Source: Eretmocerus hayati (lineage: Eukaryota > Arthropoda > Insecta > Hymenoptera > Aphelinidae). Taken from it: a stretch of DNA of 64,000 nt. Shown piece by piece: positions 46,134 to 57,000 of this stretch. Positions within the stretch are counted from its first letter, which is position 1. Every line of letters begins with the position of its first letter. Where the stretch lies: NCBI GenBank assembly GCA_029851415.1, contig CM056742.1, positions 86,294,748 to 86,358,747 on the forward strand, read 5' to 3'. Under the pieces are notes generated by a model. That model saw only the letters and a program-made list of their open reading frames with translations. It searched no databases and was not told the origin of the DNA. The translations under genes and the position numbers were made by a program.

Positions 46134-47531
46134 ATGGCTGGGCAGAAAGACCCGCCTGACAAGAGCTCACAGAAAAAATTCAAGTGTCATCCAAAAACTG
46201 CATTCTCCTTCGTTATCTGTATAATTTGTGAGGATGTGTACCACGGGAGTGATTTTAAGAGAAAAAATAACACGATAATTTTGAGCCCAGTATTTGTAGT
46301 GTGTCCAAATCACGGGCAGCTAAAACTAACCTCAAATAGTGATGAGGATATATCATTACTGAGTGAGACAGCAAGATTGATCATAGCTGATCTGAAGAGT
46401 AAACTAAAGAGGAATAAGAACGATGTTGAAGTTGACAAGGAAGAAAATGAAACAAGTGATAGTGAGAGTGATTTGACCTTACAGGAGGAAACTGATAATG
46501 AAATGGTGGAAAGACTAAAAGTTGAAAATGAACTCTTAAGAGAATTGAACATAGAACTGAAAGACAAGAATGAAATTTTGAAGAAAATGATGAAACAAGA
46601 AGATAAACAAATGACCTACAGTGCAACCTTGATGAATAAAGAGTTTACCTCCAAATTGAGCAATATACAGATACCAAGAATATGTGTCAAAAAGAAAAAG
46701 AAAGAGAAACCAGAAGAAACATTGAACAAAGTGAAAAATGTTATTACACATGAGATATATAAACCAATAAAAGCAGTGAAAGAAACCAAAGAAGGAAGTG
46801 TAATCATCTGTGCGAGAAAAGATGATGTGGACCAGACAGAAAAAGAGTTGAAAGAGAAACTTGGAGGAGAATATCAAGTGAATATTGAAGAACTCAGAAA
46901 ACCCAGAGTTAAAGTTGTGAGCATAGAGAATAACATGACAATACAAGAACTGGAAGATGACATTAATCAAAGGAACTTTGCTCATTTACAAGAAAAAGCA
47001 AAGGCGATACATCTGTATAAAAGTAAAAACAGAGAGGATAAACAAACCATAATCCTGGAAGTAACAAGTGATATATACAAGAGCATCAGAGATGATAATA
47101 GCAGGGTCTTCGTTGGGCATCAACGATGCAAAGTTTTTGATGATCTGAACATTGGACTATGTTATAATTGTGGAGGGACCGGACATAGCAGTAAGAATTG
47201 TGAAAATGATCCTAGCTGTCTGAGATGTGCTGGCCACCACTCAACAAAGGACTGTAAAAATGAAACAAAAGTTATTAAGTGTATAAATTGTCAGTACAGC
47301 AATGAAGAATATGGTACAAAGCGTGAAGTGAATCATGCAGCATATGACACCGAAAAATGCTCAATATTGAAAAATAAAATTAGTAGAATTGTAGACAGTA
47401 CTGACTACCCAATCAAGCCAGTCATACCTAAACAGATGATCATTAACAAGAGTCTCACACAGAGAGAGGCCGGTAAAACAGTGACCTACACTAGAAGCAA
47501 CTCTCATGCAGCACGGCGAGGAAGACGATGA
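46134..47531 (+). CDS. LINE ORF1 protein (RNA-binding, zinc knuckles)
   Basis: A 465-residue nucleic-acid-binding chaperone of the LINE RNP. The start has a perfect Kozak context (GCCGCCATGG). Residues about 25-62 hold a PHD-like Cys/His cluster (CIICEDVYHGSD and VVCPNHG), seen in ORF1 of several insect CR1/Jockey-group elements. Residues about 85-165 are acidic and Leu/Glu/Lys-rich with heptad character (VERLKVENELLRELNIELKD), a likely coiled coil for multimerisation. The C-terminal part has CCHC knuckles: C343-C346-H351-C356 (CYNCGGTGHSSKNC), C362-C365-H369-C374 (CLRCAGHHSTKDC), and a third Cys/His cluster starting CINCQYSNEEYG. Lys-rich stretches suit RNA binding. The frame overlaps ORF2 by 26 bp. 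Confidence 0.88.
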   Translation: MAGQKDPPDKSSQKKFKCHPKTAFSFVICIICEDVYHGSDFKRKNNTIILSPVFVVCPNHGQLKLTSNSDEDISLLSETARLIIADLKSKLKRNKNDVEVDKEENETSDSESDLTLQEETDNEMVERLKVENELLRELNIELKDKNEILKKMMKQEDKQMTYSATLMNKEFTSKLSNIQIPRICVKKKKKEKPEETLNKVKNVITHEIYKPIKAVKETKEGSVIICARKDDVDQTEKELKEKLGGEYQVNIEELRKPRVKVVSIENNMTIQELEDDINQRNFAHLQEKAKAIHLYKSKNREDKQTIILEVTSDIYKSIRDDNSRVFVGHQRCKVFDDLNIGLCYNCGGTGHSSKNCENDPSCLRCAGHHSTKDCKNETKVIKCINCQYSNEEYGTKREVNHAAYDTEKCSILKNKISRIVDSTDYPIKPVIPKQMIINKSLTQREAGKTVTYTRSNSHAARRGRR

Positions 47532-50367
47532 ATATATCAAGATAGATTTAAGCGTACACCAAACAATTGATGGCTTGAACAGCAGCCTACCAAAAGGTAA
47601 AAATGTGAAAATCATGCATATCAATGTGCGAAGTATAAAAAAGAATTTTGATAAGTTACTTATACTATTAGAAACTATGATTGAAAAACCAGATGTGATA
47701 ACATGTACAGAGACGTGGGCTATTGACTTGGAAAATTTTTATGAAATAGAAGGATATGATCTTTACTACAACAAAAGTAGGATAAATATTGCAGATGGAG
47801 TTTTAGTGTATACAAAGAGTGCCCACAAAGCCAAATATAGAGTTGCTGAATATGGAAATCTGAAGATCATCGATTCTGAAATTGAAATAAATAAAAGTAA
47901 AGTCTTAGTTAGCTCTCTATATCGAAGTCATGATGTAGATAAGAGTAAGTTCATTGATTGTATGAGAAAATTCCTACATGATAGAAGAGAATGGCAAAAT
48001 CATTTCGTAGTAGGAGACTACAATATAGATATTCTAAAAAGTGAAACGGAAAGTCAAGATTTTTTGAACAATTTTCTAGAAATGCAATATTTACCCTACT
48101 TTTTTACAGTAACAAGAAGCAATGATCGAGGAGGTGGAAGTTGCATTGATAACATTTTTGGGAAGTGCAAGGATTTTGAGTCGAAAGCACACAAGCTTAT
48201 CTATAAATTATCAGATCATGATATTTTAATTGCGGAAATCATAACAGAGAAAGAATCGACTATTAGAGTAGAGGATAAAGAATTCAGTGAGATAGATTAT
48301 AAAAAATTAGTTAAAGTAGCTGATTTGATAGACTGGAATGGATTAGTTGATGAAGATGTTGATGTTGCAATTAATAATGTAATTAGTAAAATCCGAGAAG
48401 TGATAGAAAAAGCTAAAATCAGAAAGAAGAGACTGTCACAAAGGCGTAGGAAACCCTGGATTACGCAGGCCTTGATGACCTCATGTGAAACAAAAAATAG
48501 ACTTTATAGAGAATGGCAAAAAGATAAGGATAATAATGATCTCAAAGATAAATTCAAAAAATACTCGAATAGACTTAATAGTTTGATTGATCATGCAAAA
48601 TTTACTTATGAAAAAACTAGACTATCGAGAATGAATGGAAATAGTAGAAAAATCTGGGGGTACGTGAAAGAAAAAATGGGATCCAAAAGTAAAAAGAAGG
48701 AAAAAATAGAGAGTTTGAAAAATGAATCTGGGGGAATCATTACGGATAATCAGGAGATTGCCAACGAGTTCAATGAATTTTTTAGTGGAATCGGGGAAAA
48801 ACTTGCTAAGACTATACGAGGTGGTCAAAAGAATTTTAGCATGCCTGATGAATTGTATAATGAGGATAGTTTTTTCATTCACCCTACAGATGAACACGAA
48901 ATCGAGAAAATAATGATGGAAATGAAAGATAAAGTGGGTGGAGTCGATAGTATTCATGCATCCATACTGAAAAGTCTGAGGCATTATCTCAGTAAGCCTC
49001 TGGCAGAAATTTTTAATAACTGCATAACGAAAGGCGTATGGCCTGAACATTTAAAGTCAGCAGAAGTAGTACCAATTTTCAAAACAGGAGAGAGAGATAA
49101 GGGGACTAATTATAGACCCATTTCGATCACATCAAACATAGCTAAAATTCTTGAGGAGTTGATACGCAGAAAATTAACGCAATTTCTCACAAAGTATAAG
49201 ATCTTGTCAAATAATCAATACGGCTTTAGGAAAAGCAAAGGTACAGCTGATGCGATTGCTGAAATAAGCAGAGTCATATATGAAAAACTTGATAAAAGTG
49301 AACCGATAGCAGCAACTTTTTTAGACTTAGCAAAAGCCTTTGACACTGTCAATCACAAGCTACTTCTTACCAAACTTGAGCATTATGGAATAAGAGGAAA
49401 AGCTTTAGAACTTATCACAAGTTACTTAGAGAATAGGCCCCAATACGTCAGAGTCAATGAAAAAATCAGTAATAAAAAGATTGTTAAGACAGGGGTGCCA
49501 CAGGGCACTATTCTTGGACCACTATTTTTTATCATCTACATTAATGACCTATTACGTCTAAGTGAGTCACATCTAATATCATATGCAGATGATACTGTAG
49601 TGTTCGTTTCAGGGAAAGACTGGATTACTGTTTCAAAAAAAATGGAAGAATACTTATTGAAAATATCTGAATGGCTAGAAACAAATCAATTAGTACTGAA
49701 TCTAACAAAAACAGTTTTTATGACTTTTCACAATTATGATGATAAAAAACCTACGGACGTTCAGGTAACTATGAACGGCATTAGTTTAAAAAGAGTAGAA
49801 ACTACTAAGTACTTAGGATTGATTATTGACAGTCAATTTAAATGGAAGGAACACATAATGTATATTTTGAAGCGAACAAGATATCTTCTATTCCTTTTCG
49901 CGAAGCTGAGAAAAGTAATGGCAAAAGAGACTATGTTGATGATATATTATGGTTTATTCAATAGCATCGCAACCTATGGGATTCTGGCTTGGGGAAGTGC
50001 ATATGAGAATTCAATAAAGCCGTTGCAAAACTTACAGAAAAGAATAATGAAAACAATTTTGGGATTAGAAATGAGATGTGGTAATGGAAAAATGCCTTTT
50101 TCTATTAAAAAAGCGTACATATGGAATGTACTAGTGAAACATTATAAGGAACTGAGAGATATACATAATGAAAGAGATATAGGCACTAGAAACAAGTCAC
50201 TAAGACTGCCCAAAATGAAACTAGAAATTGGAAAAAAGTCTCATAATTATAATTCGGTCAAATACTTCAATATGTTGCCCGCGTCTCTAAAGAATCTAAA
50301 CTGTAGTCACGACATTATCAAGAAAAAATTGAAGACATGGTTGATGGAAGAAAACAGTATTGAATGA
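47506..50367 (+). CDS. LINE ORF2 protein: endonuclease and reverse transcriptase
   Basis: A 953-residue enzyme for target-primed reverse transcription. The N-terminal APE-like endonuclease (residues about 34-245) has its catalytic landmarks: N40 (HINVRS), E69 (TCTETW), D171/N173 (VVGDYNID) and S236-D237-H238 (LSDHD). A Lys/Arg-rich linker follows. The RT domain spans about 500-790: motif A D607 (FLDLAKAFDTVNH), GVPQG at 663-667 (GVPQGTILGP), motif C Y693-A-D-D696 (SYADDTVVF) and TKYLGLIID. The C-terminal region includes YGILAWGSAYENSIKPLQNL, as in CR1/Jockey-type ORF2s. There is no RNase H domain. All key catalytic residues are present. It starts inside ORF1 in the +1 frame, so translation probably relies on reinitiation or leaky scanning. 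Confidence 0.93.
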   Translation: MQHGEEDDEYIKIDLSVHQTIDGLNSSLPKGKNVKIMHINVRSIKKNFDKLLILLETMIEKPDVITCTETWAIDLENFYEIEGYDLYYNKSRINIADGVLVYTKSAHKAKYRVAEYGNLKIIDSEIEINKSKVLVSSLYRSHDVDKSKFIDCMRKFLHDRREWQNHFVVGDYNIDILKSETESQDFLNNFLEMQYLPYFFTVTRSNDRGGGSCIDNIFGKCKDFESKAHKLIYKLSDHDILIAEIITEKESTIRVEDKEFSEIDYKKLVKVADLIDWNGLVDEDVDVAINNVISKIREVIEKAKIRKKRLSQRRRKPWITQALMTSCETKNRLYREWQKDKDNNDLKDKFKKYSNRLNSLIDHAKFTYEKTRLSRMNGNSRKIWGYVKEKMGSKSKKKEKIESLKNESGGIITDNQEIANEFNEFFSGIGEKLAKTIRGGQKNFSMPDELYNEDSFFIHPTDEHEIEKIMMEMKDKVGGVDSIHASILKSLRHYLSKPLAEIFNNCITKGVWPEHLKSAEVVPIFKTGERDKGTNYRPISITSNIAKILEELIRRKLTQFLTKYKILSNNQYGFRKSKGTADAIAEISRVIYEKLDKSEPIAATFLDLAKAFDTVNHKLLLTKLEHYGIRGKALELITSYLENRPQYVRVNEKISNKKIVKTGVPQGTILGPLFFIIYINDLLRLSESHLISYADDTVVFVSGKDWITVSKKMEEYLLKISEWLETNQLVLNLTKTVFMTFHNYDDKKPTDVQVTMNGISLKRVETTKYLGLIIDSQFKWKEHIMYILKRTRYLLFLFAKLRKVMAKETMLMIYYGLFNSIATYGILAWGSAYENSIKPLQNLQKRIMKTILGLEMRCGNGKMPFSIKKAYIWNVLVKHYKELRDIHNERDIGTRNKSLRLPKMKLEIGKKSHNYNSVKYFNMLPASLKNLNCSHDIIKKKLKTWLMEENSIE

Positions 50368-50687
50368 ATTTTATACTCTAATCCTTGTGATTTCATAAAT
50401 CGTCTAAACTAAAGAGATGAAACGTTATTGTACAAATCTTTCTTTGATCTCTTTCATACAGTTCTTCCGTGTTTTTTCTCTGAACCTAAATATACTGTAA
50501 TCTTTTTTTCTTTTTTCTTTTCCTGTATTTTATCAGATTTTCATTCTAGATGTTAAGTATTTATATTTTTTTATTCTTGTGTTAATATTTCCAGTCCTGC
50601 GCTCGGGTTATTCCCATAGCAGGTTACATGTGCTTATGTACCTATGTAATCATTTTGAACTGGCAATAAATATCAATATCAATATCA
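50368..50687 (+). terminator. LINE 3' UTR, poly(A) signal and ATATCA tail
   Basis: AATAAA at 50665-50670 is followed by about three copies of TATCAA up to 50687, then the TSD. This is the end at which reverse transcription starts. Confidence 0.7.
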
Positions 50688-50700
50688 AAGTTGTTTCATC

Positions 50701-51808
50701 CCAAAAAGAGAAGGTTTTTCTATTATTATTAATTATTATCAATTCCAAGTCTTTTACGGTAAAAGATAAAAGTTCTTACCTGGTGTTTTTGTGTGATTGG
50801 TCCCATGACGGACCTTGCTGATACATCCCTAGGAGTGGTCTTCAGCAGGTAAACATACCCCATCAGTAGTCCTCATCTAGTTTGACACGCCTAGAAAACA
50901 TGCAAACACAATTAGAAGCATTCCAGGGCAGACAATCAACCCACTAAAACCAAAACCCGAGAGAGGCCCTTTCATAATTTGAAATTTTAGTCAGCCTAGG
51001 TAGTGGTTTGGATCACATACCTGTCTCATTTTAGACCAAATAGTGCTATCAAAAGGTATTGAGACCGTACATAGTTATAGAAGCCAGAACAAATCAAGAG
51101 AGATAGTGAGATTTTGTCAGTAAACCCTAATACCAGGTTCGTAGTCCAACCCAGTCACCGTTCTCATGAAACCGCAATACCTGCAATCATGAAATTTTAC
51201 CAAATTGATGAGCTACCAACTTGAGAGTTAGTCCATGAGAAAGATCAGATTTTTTATAATCTTTCAAGTCCAATTTGTTAAGTAGTCTGCCCCAATTTCA
51301 TGAGACTGATCAAAAAATAAACTTCGTAAATAGTAGCCCCGTGCTAATATATGATAAACAGTACCATGTTGCAACATACTCTACGTGGTGAGTATGATTC
51401 TCTCGGTTTTCCTAACGCATTTATATTGTAGAAAAAGGTCTAGCGCAGATGCTAGGACCAAATTTCATCGAGTTGAATTGAAAATTTCCAAAATTACTTA
51501 CGATCAAAACATTGAATTGTGCTCGCCCGAGCAGACGATTTTCAGATGCACATTAGGGATCTGCGTTCCATGAAATGATACGCCTTGGCAAAGATGTGGC
51601 AGGTTCTTGATGAAATGCTGCATCCACTGACACATCCGGATCATAAACAATCATAAACACACAACACCAGGAGGCGGATGACAAGTTGGGGTTTGCCGCG
51701 GATGTTTCTGTAGAGTTAGGGTCACGGGTCGCGGAACGACTCGCGCACTCGACGGCTGGCCCCAAAAAACACGTACTGTAACAAAAAAAGCTGCCAGGCC
51801 TGGGAAAG
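50701..51808. other. No recognised gene
   Basis: Nothing with motifs; short frames only. Confidence 0.4.
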
Positions 51809-51811
51809 TTG

Positions 51812-53377
51812 TAGTCCGGGGTCTAGGTAGGCTCCCGTATGCACTTTGACGTGTGACCATGAAACAAACGTATTTCAACGTATTTTTTTGCGTAGAATCC
51901 GAATCCGTCATTATTTTTTACATAAGTGGTGCAGAAGACCTTCAAAAATGCATTTTTCTAACCTAAAACCGTTGTTCTCGTGAGCTTGTCAACAGCAATC
52001 GTGTTTCATGTTTTAAAACCTCTGCATGAGTTAAGATATGTCGTGTGAGGTATCCGAGCATCAATTTTGAGTCCCTGAGAAGGAATATACAGGGTGCTTT
52101 CCGCTGTAACCAGCGCTGAGTATATAACAAGGGGCCTGCTGCGCGAGACTCCTCGTCTCAAGCGAGGTCAAAATGTCTCTCTCACATCGACATCCTAGTG
52201 CCACAATAACATCAGCTCTGACTCCCCCTAACCCCCTCCCCCCAAGCAATATACAGGGTGCATTTCCTACAAATGCAGCCAACGTGGATGGAATTGATTT
52301 GAAATGATCCATTTGACGTAGGAAGGTTTCAAAGAAGGTAGTCTTTTCCACATCAGGATTCAATCGAAAGATATTCGATCATCCTCAACTAGTCAATGAT
52401 CATTTTGAACTCTTTCATCGAATGATGACATTAAGGCAGAAGCTGTAGGTCCTGCTACCATGTGTACGTTTATTGTTACCAAAATTATCTCCATCTACAC
52501 GATTATCACGATGCGAGGCATCGCGTTGAGCGGATTTCCGGTACTAGCAAATCTTGGAGACATCTCTTCCAACGTAATACGATTCTTATCGATTATTAAT
52601 TTCCAATGGTGGAAACTTGAAGTCGTTCCTTCTCAATAATCTTCGTGTCAAAACTCGTTTGATTGTTGTTTGCCGTAACCATAGCAACGTTAGGATAGTG
52701 ATATGCGGAGTTCCTCTATACAAAAAGTAAATTTACTATATATGTATATGTATACATATACATGTATATCAGGTATACGTGTACATGCACGTGATTCATT
52801 TACCAATAACTGCTCTGATAATTGCTAATCATTCGGTTCAGAGCTGACAAACAAAAATATCGAAAATTCTAGGATCATTTCAAATCAATTCCATCCACGT
52901 TGGCTGCATTTGTCGGAAATGCACCCTGTATATTGCTTGGGGGGGGGGGGGGGGGGTAAGGGGGAGTCAGAGTTGATGTTATTGTGGCACTAGGATGTCG
53001 ATGTGAGAGAGACATTTTGACCTCGCTTGAGACGAGGAGTCTCGCGCAGCAGGCCCCTTGTTATATACTCAGCGCTGGTTACAGCGGGAAGCACCCTGTA
53101 TATTCCTCCTCAGGGACTCAAAATTGATGCTCGGATACCTCACACGACATATCTCAACTCATGCAGAGGTTTTAAAACATGAAACACGATTGCTATTAAC
53201 AAGCTCACGAGAACACCGGTTTTAGGTTAGAAAAATGCATTTTTGGAGGTCTTCTGCACCATTTATGTGAAAAATAATGACGGATTCGGATTCTACGCAA
53301 AAAAAATACGTTAAAATACGTTTGTTTCGTGGTCGCACGTCAAAGTGCATACGGGAGCCTACCTAGACCCCGGACTA
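51812..53377. mobile_element. Large foldback element, arms of about 500 bp
   Basis: The left arm (51812-52310) begins TAGTCCGGGGTCTAGGTAGG. The right arm (52872-53377) is its reverse complement and ends CCTACCTAGACCCCGGACTA. The loop is 561 bp. Within each arm, ATACAGGGTGC motifs mark a further sub-boundary. A C7 run in the left arm corresponds to a 19-G run at 52939-52957 in the right. TTG on both sides (51809-51811 and 53378-53380) may be a 3-bp target duplication. Frames in the arms are shadows. No transposase is encoded. Confidence 0.8.
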
Positions 53378-53707
53378 TTGGTACTATCAGGCAACAGCGG
53401 AAAAGAATCATTCGTTTACACTCCATAATGCAGAATTACGTAAACAAACATGACATTATAATAGACCACGCCGTCAGCAGACATGCCCGCGGCAGACGAC
53501 GGGTTATAAGGATACAAAAGTCGGAACTATCTACAGAAGCGCCACCTACTGGATGGACATCCGCTTTAATCTACCTCGCGCGATTTCGTGTCTGCAGCTG
53601 TTCGTTTACAAATTTGCAGTTTTGGTACCAAAATCGTAGATTTCAAATAACTTTTTGATTTGAGAATCGATTACGTGCGGGGATGATTCATTCGATGCGT
53701 AGAATCG

Positions 53708-53869
53708 GTGAGAATGGTGCTCTGGTCCAATTGTTATGATTCAACTAGCGGGAACCTGAATATTTGGATAGAATAGCCACCTAACCTCTTTGAGCATTTG
53801 CCTTTCCGCAAGATTTTTGACTCGGGGCGATGTATTAGCGTACGGATTGGACCAGAGCACCATTCTCAC
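53708..53869. mobile_element. Short MITE with 24-bp perfect TIRs
   Basis: GTGAGAATGGTGCTCTGGTC plus CAAT at 53708-53731 has an exact reverse complement at 53846-53869. The element is 162 bp, non-coding, with no clear target duplication. Confidence 0.6.
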
Positions 53870-54063
53870 GGATATTTTCTACCTCCTGCGAAAATTTCAG
53901 ATCGATTGGGTGAAAATTTAGAGCGTGAGTTGAAATATACGAAAAAGTTGGTATCCTAGCAGAAGTCTTCGGGCCGATCTCCGACATCCTCTTAACAGCG
54001 AATCTCTTTAAAATAACTCAACAAAATTGTATCTCAATTTCATTCTAGGCTCATATCTCCTTC

Positions 54064-57000
54064 TGGATCAGATGGATCGGATGGATGGATGGGATAGTTG
54101 GATGAGTTGGATGAATGGGATGGGTGAGATGGATCGATGGAAAGGTTGGATGGATGGGACGGATGAGTGGGATGGATGGAATGGATGGATGGGTCAGATG
54201 GATGGGATGGATGGAGAGGATAAGTGGATGGGATGGATGGATGGGATCAATGGCTGGATAGGTCGGATAGATGGGTCGGCTGGATGGATCGGATGGGATG
54301 GTTGGATGGCTGGATGGGTCGGATGGATGGGATGGATGGACGGGATGGAAGGGACGGATGGATGGTATGGATGGATGGATGATAGGATGGATCAATAATA
54401 TGGATGGATGGGACGGATTGATTGGTTGAATGGATGGGATGGATGGCTGGGTGGTGGGGTGGATGGATGGACGAATGGATGGATGGGATGGATGGATGGG
54501 TGGTATAGAGGGATGTGATAGTTAGATGGATGGAATGGGTCGGATGGATCGGATGGATGGATGGGATGGTTGGATGAGTTGGATGGATGGAATGGATAAG
54601 ATGTATCGATGGGAAGTTGGATGGATGGGACGGAAGAGTGGGATGCATGGGATGGATGGATGGGTCGGATGGAGGAGATGGATGAAGAGGATAAATTGAT
54701 GGGATGGATGGATGGGCGGGATGAATGGCTGGATGAGTCGGAAGGATGAGATGGGTGGATGGGTCGGATGAAGGGATGGATGAATGAGATGAATGCATGT
54801 GATGGTTGGATGGCTGGATGGGTCGGATGGATGGGATGGATGGGTCGGATGGATGGTATGGTTGGATGGATCGATAGGATGGATAATGATATGGATGGAT
54901 GGGACTGATTGAGTTGTTGAATGGATGAGATGGTTGGATGGAGGGGCTGGATGGGATTGATTGGATGGGTGGCTGGATGAGTCGGATGGATGAGATGGAT
55001 CGATGAGATGTATGGATGGGGTGGGCGGATGGATGGATGGGATGGATGTATGGCGTGGATGCATGGTTAGGATGGATTGAGGGATTGGAACGGTGGGGTG
55101 GAAAGATAGATGGGATGGATTTATAGGTCGGATGAATGGAATGTATGGATTCATGGGATGGTTGGATGGATGAGTTGGATGGGATTAATTAGGTGGATCG
55201 TTGGATGGGTCGAATGGATGGGATGGAGCGACGCGATAGTTGCATTGATGGGCTGGTTGGGATTGATTGGATTGATGTCTGAATGGGTCGGATGTATGCG
55301 ATTGATGGGATGGTGTGATGGGTCAGATGGATGGGATGGATGGGATCGATTGGATGGATGGGGTGGTTGGATGAATGGGCTGGACGGGATTAATAGGATG
55401 GTTGTCTGAATTGGTCGGATAAATGGGATGGGAAGGATGGTGTGATGGTTCAGATGGGTGGTATAGATGAGATGGATGGTGGGATGGTTGGATGGGTCGT
55501 ATAGATAGGGAGGATGGCTGTATAGGTCGTATAGATAGGGATTGATGGATGGTACAGATAGAATGATTGGATAGGATGGATGGAAAGGATGGCTGGATGG
55601 GTCGGATGGATGGGATGGGTAGAAGGCATGAATGGATGAGTGGTTGGATGGATGGGCTGGATGGGATAAATTGGATGGATGTCTGGATGGGTCGGATAAC
55701 TGGGATAGATGGGATGGTCTGATGGATCAGATGGGTTGGCTGGATGGGATAGATTGTATCGATGGTTGGATGGGTCGGATGGATGGGATGGATGGATGGG
55801 GTGGATGGATGAATGGGATGGATCGATGGGTCGCATGAATGGGATGACTGGAATGAAGGGATGGTGGGATGGTTGGGAGGGATGAGATAGATGGATGGAT
55901 GGGATGGTTGGATGGATGGGATGGATGAGATGGATTAGATGGACGGCTGGATTGGTCGGATGGATGGGATGGATGGATTGGCTCGATGAAGAAATGGATG
56001 GATGGATAGATGGCGGGTTGGGATGAATAGATGGTATGAATGGACAGGATGGTTTGATGGATATGGGATGATTGGATGGATGGGATTATTCGCATGGATG
56101 GCTGGATGGGTCGTATGGATGGGATGGATGAATGGGATGGATTGGATAGTGTGATGGGTCGGAGGAAATACAGGGATCGGACGGATAGATGGAGTAGATG
56201 GATTGATAGAATGGTTGGATGAATGGGATCATTTCGATCGATGACGGGATGAGTATTATGGGATGGGATAAATGAGATGCTGTGTTGGTCATTTGGGATG
56301 TCTGGATGGGATGGATGTATGGCGTGCATGGATGGCTGGATGGGTCGTATGGATGGGGTGAATCGATGGGATGGAAGGGATGGTGTGATGGGTCAAATGA
56401 AATAGATGGATGGGATGGAGTGATGGGGTGGATGGATGGATGGGATGGAATGTTGGATGGGATGGTTGGATGGATGGGCTGGTTGGGATTGATTGGATGG
56501 ATGGATTGATGGATGACATGGATGGATGGGACGGAAGAGTGGGATGAATGATATGGATGGATGGGTCGGATGGACGGGATGGATGGATGGATGGATGGGA
56601 TGGATGGATGGGGCGAATCGCAGGATGGGTCGGGTGGATGGGTTAGATGGATGGAATGGATCGATGAGATGTATGGATGGGGTGGATGCATGGATGGATG
56701 GATGGGATGGATGGGTGTTATGGATAGATGAGATGGTTGGATGGATGGGATGGATACGATGGATAGGATGGCTGGATAGGTCGTATGGGATCGGATGGAT
56801 GGGATGGATGTATGGCGTGGATATATGGATGGGATGGATTGGAACGATGATGTGGGAGAATGTATGGGATGGATCTATGGGGCGGATAGATGGGATGGTT
56901 GGATTGATGGGATGGATGAGATCAATAAGGTGAATGGCTGGATGGGTCGGATGGATGGGTTTGAGCGATGGGATGGTTTGGATGGATGGGATGGATGGGA

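Larger units (their letters stand above)
45628..50687 (+). mobile_element. Full-length CR1/Jockey-group LINE with intact ORF1 and ORF2
   Basis: A 5.06-kb non-LTR retrotransposon. It is flanked by a 13-bp target duplication with one mismatch: AAATTGTTTCATC (45615-45627) and AAGTTGTTTCATC (50688-50700). It has a 0.5-kb 5' UTR, ORF1 with zinc knuckles, ORF2 with endonuclease and reverse transcriptase, a 0.32-kb 3' UTR with AATAAA, and a tail of ATATCA repeats instead of poly(A). Such short-repeat tails are typical of CR1-like and related clades. No RNase H domain follows the RT. Both ORFs are open, so the copy may be active. Confidence 0.88.

Noticed and set aside
46310..46985. Minus-strand frames over LINE ORF1
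   Set aside because: They are shadows of the Lys/Glu-rich ORF1.
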